Assembly: GCF_000382385.1 (NCBI RefSeq)
Contig: NZ_KB908319.1
Span: 62,001-126,000 of the forward strand
Source of the DNA: Segatella maculosa DSM 19339 = JCM 15638
GTDB lineage: Bacteria > Bacteroidota > Bacteroidia > Bacteroidales > Bacteroidaceae
DNA length: 64,000 nt
Reading direction: 5' to 3'
Shown here: positions 25,890 through 34,825 of the stretch, in pieces
How positions within the stretch are numbered: the stretch's first letter is position 1
Layout of the letters: each line of letters opens with the position of its first letter
The notes under the pieces: generated by a model
Databases searched by the model: none
Seen by the model: only the letters and a program-made list of their open reading frames with translations
Told to the model about the DNA's origin: nothing
Translations under genes and position numbers: made by a program

Positions 25890-27134
25890 ATGGAAACAAC
25901 AGAAGAAAAGGAAGAACAGATACTCATTCGCATCACGGGACAAGACCGACCGGGCCTGACGGCCTCAATCATGGAAATCCTTGCACGGCACAATGCGCAT
26001 ATCCTCGACATCGGGCAGGCAGATATCCACAGCACACTGTCGCTCGGTATCCTTATCCGTATCGGCGACATGCACTCGGGGCAAGTGATGAAAGAACTGC
26101 TCTTCAAGGCCGAAGAACTGAATGTGAACATCGGTTTCCTGCCCGTCTCCGATGAAGAATACGAGGCTTGGGTGAACCGACAGGGCAAAAACCGCTTCAT
26201 TCTAACCGTCATCGGGCGCACGCTCTCGGCCAAGCAAATCGCCGCCGCCACGAAGATTATCGCGGGGCAGGGATTGAACATCGATTCTATCCTGCGCCTG
26301 ACGGGTCGAATGAGCATCAAGAACCCCGAGCGCAACGTGCGGGCGTGCATCGAATTCTCGCTGCGCGGAACGCCCAACAATCGCGAGCAGATGCAGGCGC
26401 AGCTCATGCACTTGGCTTCGGAACAAGAGATAGACTTCTCTTTCCAGCGCGACGATATGTACCGCCGTATGCGCCGCCTGATTTGCTTCGACATGGACTC
26501 TACGCTCATTCAGACCGAATGTATCGACGAGCTGGCCGCGCGCGCAGGCGTCGGCGAGCAGGTGAAGGCCATTACCGAACGGGCCATGCGCGGCGAGATC
26601 GACTTTAAGGAAAGCTTCACCCAACGCGTGGCTCTGCTCAAAGGCCTCGATGCCGGCGTCATGCAAGATATCGCCGAGCACATGCCCATCACCGAGGGTG
26701 CCGACCGATTGATGTCGGTCTTGAAGCGTTGCGGCTATAAGATAGCCATTCTCAGCGGTGGTTTTACCTACTTCGGCGAATACCTTCGCCATCGCTACGG
26801 CATAGACTATGTATATGCCAACGAACTGGAAATCGATGACGACAACAAACTCACGGGTCGCTACGTGGGTGAGATTGTAGACGGCAGGCGCAAGGCCGAG
26901 CTTCTGAAGCTCATCGCGCAGGTGGAGCAAGTGAATCTTGCGCAGACCATAGCCGTGGGCGATGGCGCCAATGACCTACCAATGATTTCCGAGGCCGGAC
27001 TGGGCATTGCGTTCCATGCCAAGCCACGTGTAAAGGCAACAGCCCAACAGGCCATCAGCACCATCGGTCTCGACGGTGTGCTTTATTTCCTCGGTTTTAA
27101 AGACAGCTATCTGGGAGAACAGGGAAAGTTGTGA
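25890..27134 (+). CDS. serB: Phosphoserine phosphatase with N-terminal ACT domains
   Basis: A 414-residue HAD phosphatase for the last step of serine synthesis. The first 180 residues contain ACT-like regulatory folds (EEQILIRITGQDRPGLTASIM, then NRFILTVIGRTLSAKQIAAA), which are expected to sense serine or another amino acid. The catalytic part has DMDST (Asp201, Asp203), the LSGGFTYF motif and GDGANDLPM near 357. The second ACT segment is less typical. It is the third gene of the operon beginning at 23865; family C repeats follow the stop at once. Confidence 0.95.
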   Translation: METTEEKEEQILIRITGQDRPGLTASIMEILARHNAHILDIGQADIHSTLSLGILIRIGDMHSGQVMKELLFKAEELNVNIGFLPVSDEEYEAWVNRQGKNRFILTVIGRTLSAKQIAAATKIIAGQGLNIDSILRLTGRMSIKNPERNVRACIEFSLRGTPNNREQMQAQLMHLASEQEIDFSFQRDDMYRRMRRLICFDMDSTLIQTECIDELAARAGVGEQVKAITERAMRGEIDFKESFTQRVALLKGLDAGVMQDIAEHMPITEGADRLMSVLKRCGYKIAILSGGFTYFGEYLRHRYGIDYVYANELEIDDDNKLTGRYVGEIVDGRRKAELLKLIAQVEQVNLAQTIAVGDGANDLPMISEAGLGIAFHAKPRVKATAQQAISTIGLDGVLYFLGFKDSYLGEQGKL

Positions 27135-27149
27135 AGAGAGGGGGAAAAG

Positions 27150-27235
27150 CCTCCCCCGACCCCTCCAAAGGAGGGGAGAGACTTCCCGCGAGTTCGTACT
27201 TCCCTCCTTCGGAGGGGTTGGGGGAGGCTTTTTTT
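27150..27235. repeat. Family C pair behind serB
   Basis: Two inverted family C elements (CCTCCCCCGACCCCTCC at about 27150 and GGAGGGGTTGGGGGAGG at about 27215) enclose 50 bases. Together they can form a large GC-rich hairpin followed by TTTTTTT, consistent with a terminator for the serB operon. Confidence 0.7.
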
Positions 27236-27245
27236 GAGGAAAAGT

Positions 27246-27277
27246 TTGTCTGTTCCGAAATTTTGCCTTATCTTTGC
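27246..27277 (+). promoter_or_regulatory. Consensus promoter driving a repeat-rich leader RNA
   Basis: TTTG (27246-27249), 20 bases, TATCTTTG (27270-27277): a perfect Bacteroidota promoter. Transcription would start near 27284. No open reading frame of note follows until 28166, about 880 bases away. Confidence 0.85.
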
Positions 27278-27320
27278 ACGCGATGGCAGAAAGTAATCAT
27301 ATATATAAAGGTGTGAAGCC

Positions 27321-27354
27321 GATGCAAAGAAACTTTGATTTCTCTGCATCTTTT
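27321..27354 (+). terminator. Terminator-like hairpin 1 in the leader
   Basis: A 12-position stem with one mismatch (27321-27332 with 27339-27350), loop CTTTGA, then TTTT. Confidence 0.6.
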
Positions 27355-27388
27355 AACGCTTATTATTTGGTTAATCCAAATAATTTGC

Positions 27389-27437
<49 letters not shown>

Positions 27438-27496
27438 CGCATCTAGCGTTTAAACGTCTTCGCGTACGCGCGCGCGAGGAGCGCGCAACCTCAATA

Positions 27497-27531
27497 AACA
27501 AAGGGCTTAGAAGAGTTCCCTTTGTTCGCTT
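27497..27531 (+). terminator. Rho-independent terminator 2 in the leader
   Basis: A perfect 9-bp stem AACAAAGGG / CCCTTTGTT (27497-27505, 27518-27526) with a 12-base loop and the tail CGCTTTTT. Confidence 0.75.
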
Positions 27532-27579
27532 TTTCATGTCCTTTCGCGAGCAAAAAATGAACGAAATAACGTCGCAAAA

Positions 27580-28110
27580 TGTAGGGACGCACGGCTCGTG
27601 CGTCCACCCAATTCGGTTGACGAGTAAACAAGTGGACGAGCTGACGAGTCGGCAGTTAGCGGGCCATTGGAGCGGACGCACGGGCCGTGCGTCCCTACAT
27701 GCATTCGCAGACGAGAAGGCGCAAAAGGAAGCAAACGAAAAGATGCAAGAGCATGTAGGGACGCACGGCTCGTGCGTCCACTCAATTCGGTTGACGAGTA
27801 AACAAGTGGACGAGCTGACGAGTCGGCAGTTGACGGGCCATTGGAGCGGACGCACGAGCCGTGCGTCCCTACATGCATTCGCAAATGAGAAGACGCAAAA
27901 GGAAGCAAACGAAAAGACACAAGAGTATGTAGGGACGCACGGCTCGTGCGTCCACCCAATTCGGTTGACGAGTAAAGAAGTGGACGAGTTGATGAGTCGG
28001 CAGTTAGCGGGCCATTGGAGCGGACGCACGGGCCGTGCGTCCCTACATGCATTCACAAACGAGAAGACGCAAAAGGAAGCAAACGAAAAGACGCAAGAGC
28101 ATGTAGGGAC
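27580..28110. repeat. Three 174-bp tandem repeats with family A and D, plus partial fourth
   Basis: A 174-bp unit begins at 27580, 27754 and 27928; a fourth starts at 28102 and stops after about 10 bases. Each has a family A copy, family D sequence (TTGACGAGTAAA...GTGGACGAG), a facing family A copy about 90 bases later, and a stretch rich in AAGGAAGCAAACGAAAAGA. Copies are about 95% alike by eye. As 174 is 58 codons, all frames open in one copy stay open in all, which explains the long frames on both strands here. I do not consider them genes. Confidence 0.9.
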
Positions 28111-28165
28111 GCAACGAGACAAGGAAAGCAAAACAAAAGAATATTTATCCTATAAATTAGAGATT

Positions 28166-28402
28166 ATGAACAGAGAACAGAAAGAAAGACTACATTACAT
28201 TGCTCCTCGGTGCACTGTCGTACCCGTGGAGGAAGAAGGTTTCATCTGTGTGTCTCCACGGTTCGACCCTGCAGGCTCGACCACAGAGACCAACTACGAC
28301 GACAAGGGAGAACACGACATGGGAAGCGTATACTTCGGAGACGAGAGCACCGTTGCGCCGGCAAAGAAGGACAATAGTTTGTGGGAGGAAGAAGAAGAGT
28401 AG
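28166..28402 (+). CDS. Small acidic protein of unknown function, upstream of fimbrillin
   Basis: A 78-residue protein starting MNREQKERLHYIAPRC and ending in EEEEE. It resembles, from memory, the many short Prevotella proteins with a PxCxVVxxxxEGxIC-type core (here PRCTVVPVEEEGFICVSPRFD), often located beside fimbrillin-like or HU genes; their function is not known. The open frame extends upstream through the 174-bp repeats, but there is no reason to include them: the ATG at 28166 begins the non-repeated part. It is 86 bases before the fimbrillin-like gene, with a family C repeat between, and is probably cotranscribed. Confidence 0.6.
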   Translation: MNREQKERLHYIAPRCTVVPVEEEGFICVSPRFDPAGSTTETNYDDKGEHDMGSVYFGDESTVAPAKKDNSLWEEEEE

Positions 28403-28404
28403 AG

Positions 28405-28440
28405 CCTCCCCCGGCCCTCCCAAAGGGAGGGAGCGTGAGT
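28405..28440. repeat. Family C element between the small gene and fimbrillin
   Basis: CCTCCCCCGGCCCTCCC followed by AAAGGGAGGGAG forms a hairpin; placed directly behind the stop codon at 28402. Confidence 0.7.
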
Positions 28441-28488
28441 TTGCGGGCTAATTAGGAAAAATGTATTACGAATTAAGAACTAAAGGAA

Positions 28489-30165
28489 ATGAAAATAAAA
28501 AGATTGACTGATTGCTTCTTGTTACTCTTAGCAGCCGGAATACTGGCGGCTTGCAGCAGCAACGATGACAACAAAGAGAACAACGGAACGGACGACGGCA
28601 AGAAAGTGAACATCGCGAATGCCGTGACGTTCAAGGTAGACTTTGCCGACTATAACGCCGAGCAGGAAGTAGGCGTAACGCGTGCCGGCAACCAAGAGGA
28701 GAAGATAGGCCAACAAGTCATCGGTCTTGGTAACCGCATTCTTGCGCAGTGCACACTGCAGCGCGACACGACGAAGCAGCTACAGACCATTGCCACGCGT
28801 GCCTTGCCCGACGACACCTACACCATGCTGGCCTACGACCACACGACCCACGCTTTCTGTGGCACGATGTCGGGTACCGTCACGGGCGGTAACTTCCGCT
28901 ATGCAGGCTATGAGTCGATAGAAATCCCAGCAGGCACCTACGACTTCGTGCTCTTCAACAGCAAAGTCAGCCGCAGCGGCAACCTGCTCACCGTGACGCG
29001 GGCCAACGCCGGCGACGCACTCATCGGGCGCACCACGGGGAAAGTAATCCCAGCTTCGCCTCAGCATCAGTTAGTAAGCTTCACGATGAAGCACGTGGCT
29101 GCCAAGGTAAAGCTGAAGCTCACAGGCTATATGAGTTTCTCGGGTGTTGCAGCTACACTGACCTCTATTAATGCCACGGATATCCCCTCCTCCTCCATCT
29201 ATGATGCTTCCACGGGTACATGGTCACTCGGTACGGCTGCAGCTGTATCCGAGAATATCACTTACGGGGCTAATCCCGAAACGGCAACTCTTTCGGAAAC
29301 CTATACAGCCTTGAGCAATAAAGATTTATTCTTCATGCCCTCCACCGATATATCGAAGCTGAAGCTCACTTTCACCGCCGGTGGCATCTACAACTTGAAT
29401 ATGGCCGGTGCAAACCTACCCTTTGTCCCAACGACACCGCTGCAATTAGACCAAAACGGTTCTTATGTGCTCAACGTCAACTTGATATACCGCTTCCTCT
29501 ACCTCATGAGCGACGGCACCACAGGCCTTATTGACAAAACTACCTTCGGCGGCGGAACAAAGACTCCCATCGCAGTGATATTAAGCCGAAGCAAACGAAT
29601 GGCTATAGCCCTACATGATGCCAATGGTGGTAACAATATAAATTGGAGTGAATCTATTAAACGTTCAAATACATACAATTTCAATTCTTTAGGCGATGCC
29701 ATATTTCATAATCCCCAAAGTGGCTATGAAGAAACCTATAACCCAAGCTACACAACCGGAAACGTAACCGGGAATAAAATAAAAGCATATAACCCTAATT
29801 TCCCTGCCTTTGGGGCAGCAGCAAGCTACTATCCCGGAGTAGCCTATACGGGGTCGCCCGCCTTAAAATGGTACTTGCCTTCATGTAGCGATTTCGAGAA
29901 GATGCTTACTACTTTAGGATTCGGTAGTGCACATACAAATTGGCCTTACAAATGGTATTGGGGGTTGGCCAACACAGCATTTTCACAAGTAGGTGGCACA
30001 AGAATAGCACCGCAGTCCATATATAGTGGTAGAGCCTACTGGTCAAGTACAGAATACAATGCTAACTATGCTGTCTACGTGAATCCAAATTATGGAAACC
30101 TGCGCTTTGAAACTGATATGAACAAGAGGGTTTGGCTCAACATACGTTCGTTCGCAAAATATTAA
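28489..30165 (+). CDS. Fimbrillin-family lipoprotein with a DUF1566-like C-terminal domain
   Basis: A 558-residue surface lipoprotein: signal peptide MKIKRLTDCFLLLLAAGILA with Cys22, followed by an Asp/Asn-rich linker. Residues about 40-340 follow the pattern of Bacteroidales fimbrillin/Mfa-like proteins (FKVDFADYNAE...GVTRAG, YDFVLFNSK, FTMKHVAAKVKLKL). Residues about 355-558 look like a DUF1566/FISUMP-type domain (ALKWYLPSCSDFEKML, GRAYWSSTEYN, WLNIRSFAKY), usual in surface adhesins. DNA of the N-part is GC-rich and that of the C-part is AT-rich, changing near 29560, as if the tail had been acquired separately. An HU-like gene follows. Confidence 0.85.
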   Translation: MKIKRLTDCFLLLLAAGILAACSSNDDNKENNGTDDGKKVNIANAVTFKVDFADYNAEQEVGVTRAGNQEEKIGQQVIGLGNRILAQCTLQRDTTKQLQTIATRALPDDTYTMLAYDHTTHAFCGTMSGTVTGGNFRYAGYESIEIPAGTYDFVLFNSKVSRSGNLLTVTRANAGDALIGRTTGKVIPASPQHQLVSFTMKHVAAKVKLKLTGYMSFSGVAATLTSINATDIPSSSIYDASTGTWSLGTAAAVSENITYGANPETATLSETYTALSNKDLFFMPSTDISKLKLTFTAGGIYNLNMAGANLPFVPTTPLQLDQNGSYVLNVNLIYRFLYLMSDGTTGLIDKTTFGGGTKTPIAVILSRSKRMAIALHDANGGNNINWSESIKRSNTYNFNSLGDAIFHNPQSGYEETYNPSYTTGNVTGNKIKAYNPNFPAFGAAASYYPGVAYTGSPALKWYLPSCSDFEKMLTTLGFGSAHTNWPYKWYWGLANTAFSQVGGTRIAPQSIYSGRAYWSSTEYNANYAVYVNPNYGNLRFETDMNKRVWLNIRSFAKY

Positions 30166-30252
30166 TGCGCCAAGCAACATATACAAGGCTTCCGCCGCGT
30201 GCGGAGCCTGATATAATCAATTATTTTATAAACCATTTAATTTTTTAGAGCT

Positions 30253-30684
30253 ATGATTAAATACATCATTCAAGCAAAGAAGAATCCGCAGAAGAAGGAC
30301 GAGAAAAAGAAGTTTTACCCGCAGATTGCGCCGAGCACGCCGGTGACGCTACCGCAAATCGTGAAGCGCATCGAAAAGCGGTCAACGGTGTCGAGCGCCG
30401 ACGTGAAGGCCGTGCTCGACGCCCTGCAGACCGAGGTAATCGACGCGCTGGAGAGTGGCAACACGGTGCGCTTGGGCGACCTTGGCTCGTTCCGCCTCAC
30501 CATCAAGTCCGAAGGCGTGGCCACAGCAGCCGAAGCGAAGAAGAAGGGCGCACAGCTCATCAAGCGGGCAAACGTGCAGTTCACCAAGAGCACCACGATG
30601 CGCGACACACTCACGCCAACCCTCCTCAACTTCGCACCGCAGGAGGATATCGTGAATGCGGCGGACGAGAAGCCCGGGAACTAA
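30253..30684 (+). CDS. HU-like DNA-binding protein (HU-HIG type)
   Basis: A 143-residue protein of the HU family with a Bacteroidales-specific Lys-rich N-terminal extension (IIQAKKNPQKKDEKKKFYPQ). The HU core has IVKRIEKRSTVSSADVKAVLDAL and the beta-arm start GNTVRLGDLGSFRLTIKSEG; a 25-residue tail follows. Such proteins bend DNA or may take on specialised roles; many copies are present in Prevotella genomes. It is 87 bases after the fimbrillin-like gene and ends at a block of family C repeats. Confidence 0.9.
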   Translation: MIKYIIQAKKNPQKKDEKKKFYPQIAPSTPVTLPQIVKRIEKRSTVSSADVKAVLDALQTEVIDALESGNTVRLGDLGSFRLTIKSEGVATAAEAKKKGAQLIKRANVQFTKSTTMRDTLTPTLLNFAPQEDIVNAADEKPGN

Positions 30685-30699
30685 ACAACTAACAACTAA

Positions 30700-30955
30700 C
30701 AGCCCACCCCCAACCCCTCTCCAGACACCTACCCCCGCCCCCTCCCGAAGGGAGGGGAGACCAAGCTTGCGAGGAATTAGTTTGCACGCTGTTTGCACTC
30801 CCCTCCTTCGGAGGGGTTGGGGGAGAGGCTTCTACTCCCCTCCTTTCGGAGGGGCCGGGGGAGGCTTCCCCTCTTCGGAGAGGGGCCGGGGGGGTGAGGT
30901 TTCCTCCCCTCCCTCGGGAGGGGTTGGGGGTGGGCCTTCGGAGAGGGGGTTAGGG
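30700..30955. repeat. Cluster of about seven family C elements
   Basis: Repeated CCCCTCC...GGAGGGG hairpins in direct and inverted order (for example about 30702, 30730, 30800, 30835, 30870, 30905, 30935). The spacers vary. This is the densest family C cluster in the window. Confidence 0.8.
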
Positions 30956-31018
30956 ACGAGCGAAAAAACTTTACAATTCTGTAGTCTTTTTGAATTTGCT
31001 ACGCACTCTTTTGGAATT

Positions 31019-31106
31019 TTCCTATAAGAAAATCAAAATTCCCTTATAAGAGAATTTAAATTGTCTTATAAGCGAATTTAAATTCTCTTATAAGGGAATT
31101 TTTGCT
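31019..31106. repeat. Four-unit 22-bp array with TTATAAG palindromes
   Basis: Units start at 31019, 31041, 31063 and 31085, each 22 bp, with a palindromic core CTTATAAG (first unit CCTATAAG) extended to AATTC-N-CTTATAAG-N-GAATT, then TTTAAATT or similar. A degenerate fifth unit (CTCCTAATAG) begins at 31107. Units 2 and 4 together make a long inverted repeat. Non-coding. Confidence 0.88.
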
Positions 31107-31303
31107 CTCCTAATAGCTTGATTATCAATAAGTTGCAGAGGCGATTTTTTAACCCTTTTTCTAGGCTGAAAAGGGAAAGAAGGAAATTGAAAATAATTTA
31201 CAATCAGAAGCTTTTTCGGGTGCTTCGATTGCTGGTTTGCATAGGGTTTTGACGTATGCCAAAAGGCAAGACGAGGAAGAAGAAATGAAAAGTTACTTGG
31301 CTG

Positions 31304-33481
31304 CTAATTCGCCATTTCAGAGAGGAACTTAATCCTTACCAAGCGGATTTCTTCGTCGCTGTAGTCATTGCCTAATTCTTTGATGGCCGCATTGAGGCTG
31401 TCGGTTTCGCTTTCCCTGAAATAGTCGTAGATGTCGTCTACATGATCGTCGTCCATGACGTCTTCGATAAAATAATTGATGTTGAGTTTTGTTCCGCTGT
31501 AGACGATGGCCTCGACCTCGTCAAGCAGTTCGTCGAACGAAAGGCCGAGCGACTCGGCGATATCGTCCAGTGCGAGTTGCCGGTCGATGCTCTGAATGAT
31601 TTTCACTTTGATGATGCTCTTCTTGGCCACGGTGCGCACCCTCAGCTCTTCGGGTCGTTCGATGTCGTTGTCCTTGCAATGACGCTTGATCAGCTCGAGG
31701 AACTCCTTGCCATATCTTTTTGCCTTTCCTGCGCCCACGCCTTGTATTTGTTGCAGCTCCTCCGTCGTCACGGGATACATAGTGGCCATCTGCTCCAGCG
31801 ACGGGTCTTGGAAGATGACATAGCCCGGAACGTGGAGCTTCTCGGCCATGCCCTTGCGCAGCCGCTTCAACATGGCGAACAGTTCGGGGTCGAGCACGGT
31901 GCCCACGGCCTCGTTTACGACTTCGTCTTCGTCGTCTTTGAACTCGTTGTCGCGGACTATCATGAAAGCGGTTGGATGCTTGATGAACCGTTTGCCCGCG
32001 GCAGTCACTTTCAGAAGGCCGTAGTTCTCGACATCTTTCTTCAGATAGCCGGCTATCAGCGCCTGGCGCACGACCGGGTTCCAGAGCTTCGGGTCTTCAT
32101 CTTCGCCCGAACCGAAATCTTCCAGCTGGTCGTGCTTATGCGATAGAATATCATCTGTGCCGCGACCCTTGATAAAATCGATGACATACTCCTGTCGGAA
32201 GTTCTCTTTGACGGCGAGTACGGACTTCAAAACGATGAGCAAGGCCTTCCCTGCCTCGATTTTTTCTTTCGGGTGCAGGCAGTTGTCGCAGTTGTGGCAG
32301 TTGTCCTGTGTGTATTCCTCGCCGAAATAATGCAGCAACATCTTGCGCCGGCATACGGAAGAGGTTGCGTAGGCAGCCGTTTCTTGCAGCAATTGGCGAC
32401 CGATATCCTGTTCGGCGACGGGTTTCCCCTCCATGAATTTCTCGAGTTTCTTCAAGTCTTTCTGCGCATAAAAGGCGATGCAGAGGCCTTCCCCGCCGTC
32501 GCGGCCGGCCCGTCCGGTCTCCTGATAGTAGCCTTCAAGGCTTTTTGGAATGTCATAATGAATGACGAAGCGCACGTCGGGCTTGTCAATACCCATTCCG
32601 AAGGCTATCGTTGCAACGATAACATCGATACGCTCCATGAGAAAGTCGTCTTGGGTCTGCGAGCGCGTGGCACTGTCAAGTCCCGCATGATAGGGGGCAG
32701 CTTTTATTTCGTTGGCTTTCAACACCTCGGAAAGCTCTTCCACTTTCTTGCGCGACAAGCAATAGATGATGCCGCTCTTTCCTTCGTGTTGGCGAATGAA
32801 CTTGATGATTTGCTTGTCCACCTCGTCTGATTTCTGACGCACCTCATAATAAAGGTTAGGGCGGTTGAACGAGCTTTTGAACTCCTTGGCATCGATGATG
32901 GCAAGGCTCTTCTTGATGTCGGAACGCACTTTGTCGGTGGCCGTTGCCGTCAAAGCGATGACGGGCGCATCGCCGATCTTGTTGATGGTGGGGCGTATAT
33001 TGCGGTATTCGGGTCGGAAATCGTGTCCCCATTCAGATATGCAATGTGCTTCATCAATGGCATAAAACGATATCTTGACCGATTTCAGGAAATCAATGCT
33101 CTCTTCTTTGTTGAGCGATTCGGGAGCAACGTACAGCAACTTGGTACGTCCGCTTCTTATGTCGTCCATTACCTGTTGAACGGCAGCCTTATTGAGCGAC
33201 GAGTTCAGGTAATGGGCCACTCCGGTTTCTTCACTCAGCCCGTTGATGACGTCAACTTGGTTCTTCATCAGCGCAATGAGCGGCGAAATGACAATAGCCG
33301 TGCCCTCCATGAGCAGTGAAGGTAGCTGATAACACAGGCTCTTTCCGCCGCCGGTGGGCATCAGTACGAATGTGTCGTGGCCACTCATCAGGTTTTGGAT
33401 AATCGCTTCCTGATCACCTTTGAACTTGTCAAAGCCGAAATAGTGTTTCAGTTGCCGGGTAAGATTAACGTCCTTTGCCAT
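31304..33481 (-). CDS. recQ: ATP-dependent DNA helicase RecQ
   Basis: A 725-residue 3'-5' helicase. Walker A is TGGGKS (43-48); DEAHCISEWGHDFRPEY holds the DEAH box; the Zn-binding cysteines lie in CRRKMLLHYFGE...CHNCDNC; an HRDC domain is near 520-600 (MAEKLHVPGYVIFQDPSLEQ). About 120 further residues with an acidic, helical tail follow, longer than E. coli RecQ but usual for Bacteroidota. It acts in recombination and repair. It is last in the tig-clpP-clpX-recQ cluster, 102 bases after clpX. Confidence 0.96.
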   Translation of the reverse strand: MAKDVNLTRQLKHYFGFDKFKGDQEAIIQNLMSGHDTFVLMPTGGGKSLCYQLPSLLMEGTAIVISPLIALMKNQVDVINGLSEETGVAHYLNSSLNKAAVQQVMDDIRSGRTKLLYVAPESLNKEESIDFLKSVKISFYAIDEAHCISEWGHDFRPEYRNIRPTINKIGDAPVIALTATATDKVRSDIKKSLAIIDAKEFKSSFNRPNLYYEVRQKSDEVDKQIIKFIRQHEGKSGIIYCLSRKKVEELSEVLKANEIKAAPYHAGLDSATRSQTQDDFLMERIDVIVATIAFGMGIDKPDVRFVIHYDIPKSLEGYYQETGRAGRDGGEGLCIAFYAQKDLKKLEKFMEGKPVAEQDIGRQLLQETAAYATSSVCRRKMLLHYFGEEYTQDNCHNCDNCLHPKEKIEAGKALLIVLKSVLAVKENFRQEYVIDFIKGRGTDDILSHKHDQLEDFGSGEDEDPKLWNPVVRQALIAGYLKKDVENYGLLKVTAAGKRFIKHPTAFMIVRDNEFKDDEDEVVNEAVGTVLDPELFAMLKRLRKGMAEKLHVPGYVIFQDPSLEQMATMYPVTTEELQQIQGVGAGKAKRYGKEFLELIKRHCKDNDIERPEELRVRTVAKKSIIKVKIIQSIDRQLALDDIAESLGLSFDELLDEVEAIVYSGTKLNINYFIEDVMDDDHVDDIYDYFRESETDSLNAAIKELGNDYSDEEIRLVRIKFLSEMAN

Positions 33482-33583
33482 ACGATAAGAAGTCTTCTGT
33501 TCTGCCCTTTGTGTGGGGCAGCGTTGTTTTTCATTGGGGTATTCAGGCGCAAGTTCCTTTCCTTCCGCCCGAATATGGAGAGA

Positions 33584-34822
33584 CTATGCCGTGGGGTCAA
33601 GCTTTTGTAAATAGGATTTGTCGAGTTGTGCTTTGGCATAGTCAAGCGTAACGACAAATGTTTTGGTGCGCTTAGAAGGCACTTCAAACATGGCATCCAT
33701 CATGATCGACTCCACAATAGAGCGCAAGCCACGGGCTCCGAGCTTGTATTCCACGGCTTTATCGACAATGAAGTCCAGTGCTTCTTCCTCAAACGAAAGA
33801 CTGATGCCGTCCATTTCGAAAAGCTTTTCATACTGTTTGATGATAGAATTCTTCGGTTCTACGAGTATCCGCCTCAAAGCCTCGCGGTCGAGTGGATTTA
33901 GATAGGTCAATACAGGCAGACGACCGATGATTTCGGGTATCAATCCAAACGACTTCAAGTCCATAGGCTGTACATATTTCATCAAATCATTCTTGTCTAT
34001 CTTTGCAACATTCTGCACCGAGTTATAGCCGACAACGTGGGTATTCATGCGTTGTGCTATCTTTCGCTCGATACCATCAAAGGCTCCGCCGCAGATAAAG
34101 AGGATATGCTTCGTGTTGACGTGGATATAATCCTGATCGGGATGCTTGCGTCCGCCCTTTGGCGGCACGTTGACCATCGTGCCTTCCAGCAGTTTCAGTA
34201 ATCCCTGTTGTACGCCTTCACCACTCACATCACGCGTGATCGAGGGGTTATCGCTCTTTCTTGCAATCTTGTCTATCTCGTCAATGAAGACAATTCCTCG
34301 CTCGGCAGCAGCCACATTGTAGTCGGCTACTTGAAGCAAACGGCTCAAAATGCTCTCCACATCTTCCCCGACATAGCCGGCTTCCGTGAAGACGGTGGCA
34401 TCGACAATCGTGAAAGGAACGTCCAAAAGCTTGGCTATCGTGCGGGCAAGGAGCGTTTTTCCCGTTCCCGTGCTGCCCACCATGATGATGTTGCTCTTTT
34501 CTATTTCCACACCATTGTCATCGCTCGGCTGTTGCAAACGCTTGTAATGGTTGTACACTGCAACCGAAAGGAAACGCTTGGCTTCATCTTGTCCGATGAT
34601 ATATTCATCAAGATATTGCTTGATTTCCTTGGGTTTCGGTACTTTCTTCAACTCGAAAGGTTGGGCCTTTGCCTCTTTTTCGTCATCTGCAAAACCTGCA
34701 CTGCGCACGATTTCGTAGGCCTGCTTGGCACAATCCATACAGATATAGCCGTTGACTCCGGTAATCAGCGGACCGGCTTCTTTCTCATTTCGTCCGCAAA
34801 AACTGCATACTTTCTTTGTCAT
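33584..34822 (-). CDS. clpX: ATP-dependent Clp protease ATP-binding subunit ClpX
   Basis: A 412-residue AAA+ unfoldase that feeds substrates to ClpP. N-terminal zinc-binding domain with Cys6, Cys9, Cys28 and Cys31; Walker A GSTGTGKT (116-123); Walker B VFIDEID; pore loop GYVGEDVES; sensor-2 region at the C-terminal side. Full length and cytoplasmic. Only 3 bases separate it from clpP upstream, so the two are made together. Confidence 0.98.
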   Translation of the reverse strand: MTKKVCSFCGRNEKEAGPLITGVNGYICMDCAKQAYEIVRSAGFADDEKEAKAQPFELKKVPKPKEIKQYLDEYIIGQDEAKRFLSVAVYNHYKRLQQPSDDNGVEIEKSNIIMVGSTGTGKTLLARTIAKLLDVPFTIVDATVFTEAGYVGEDVESILSRLLQVADYNVAAAERGIVFIDEIDKIARKSDNPSITRDVSGEGVQQGLLKLLEGTMVNVPPKGGRKHPDQDYIHVNTKHILFICGGAFDGIERKIAQRMNTHVVGYNSVQNVAKIDKNDLMKYVQPMDLKSFGLIPEIIGRLPVLTYLNPLDREALRRILVEPKNSIIKQYEKLFEMDGISLSFEEEALDFIVDKAVEYKLGARGLRSIVESIMMDAMFEVPSKRTKTFVVTLDYAKAQLDKSYLQKLDPTA

Positions 34823-34825
34823 GGC

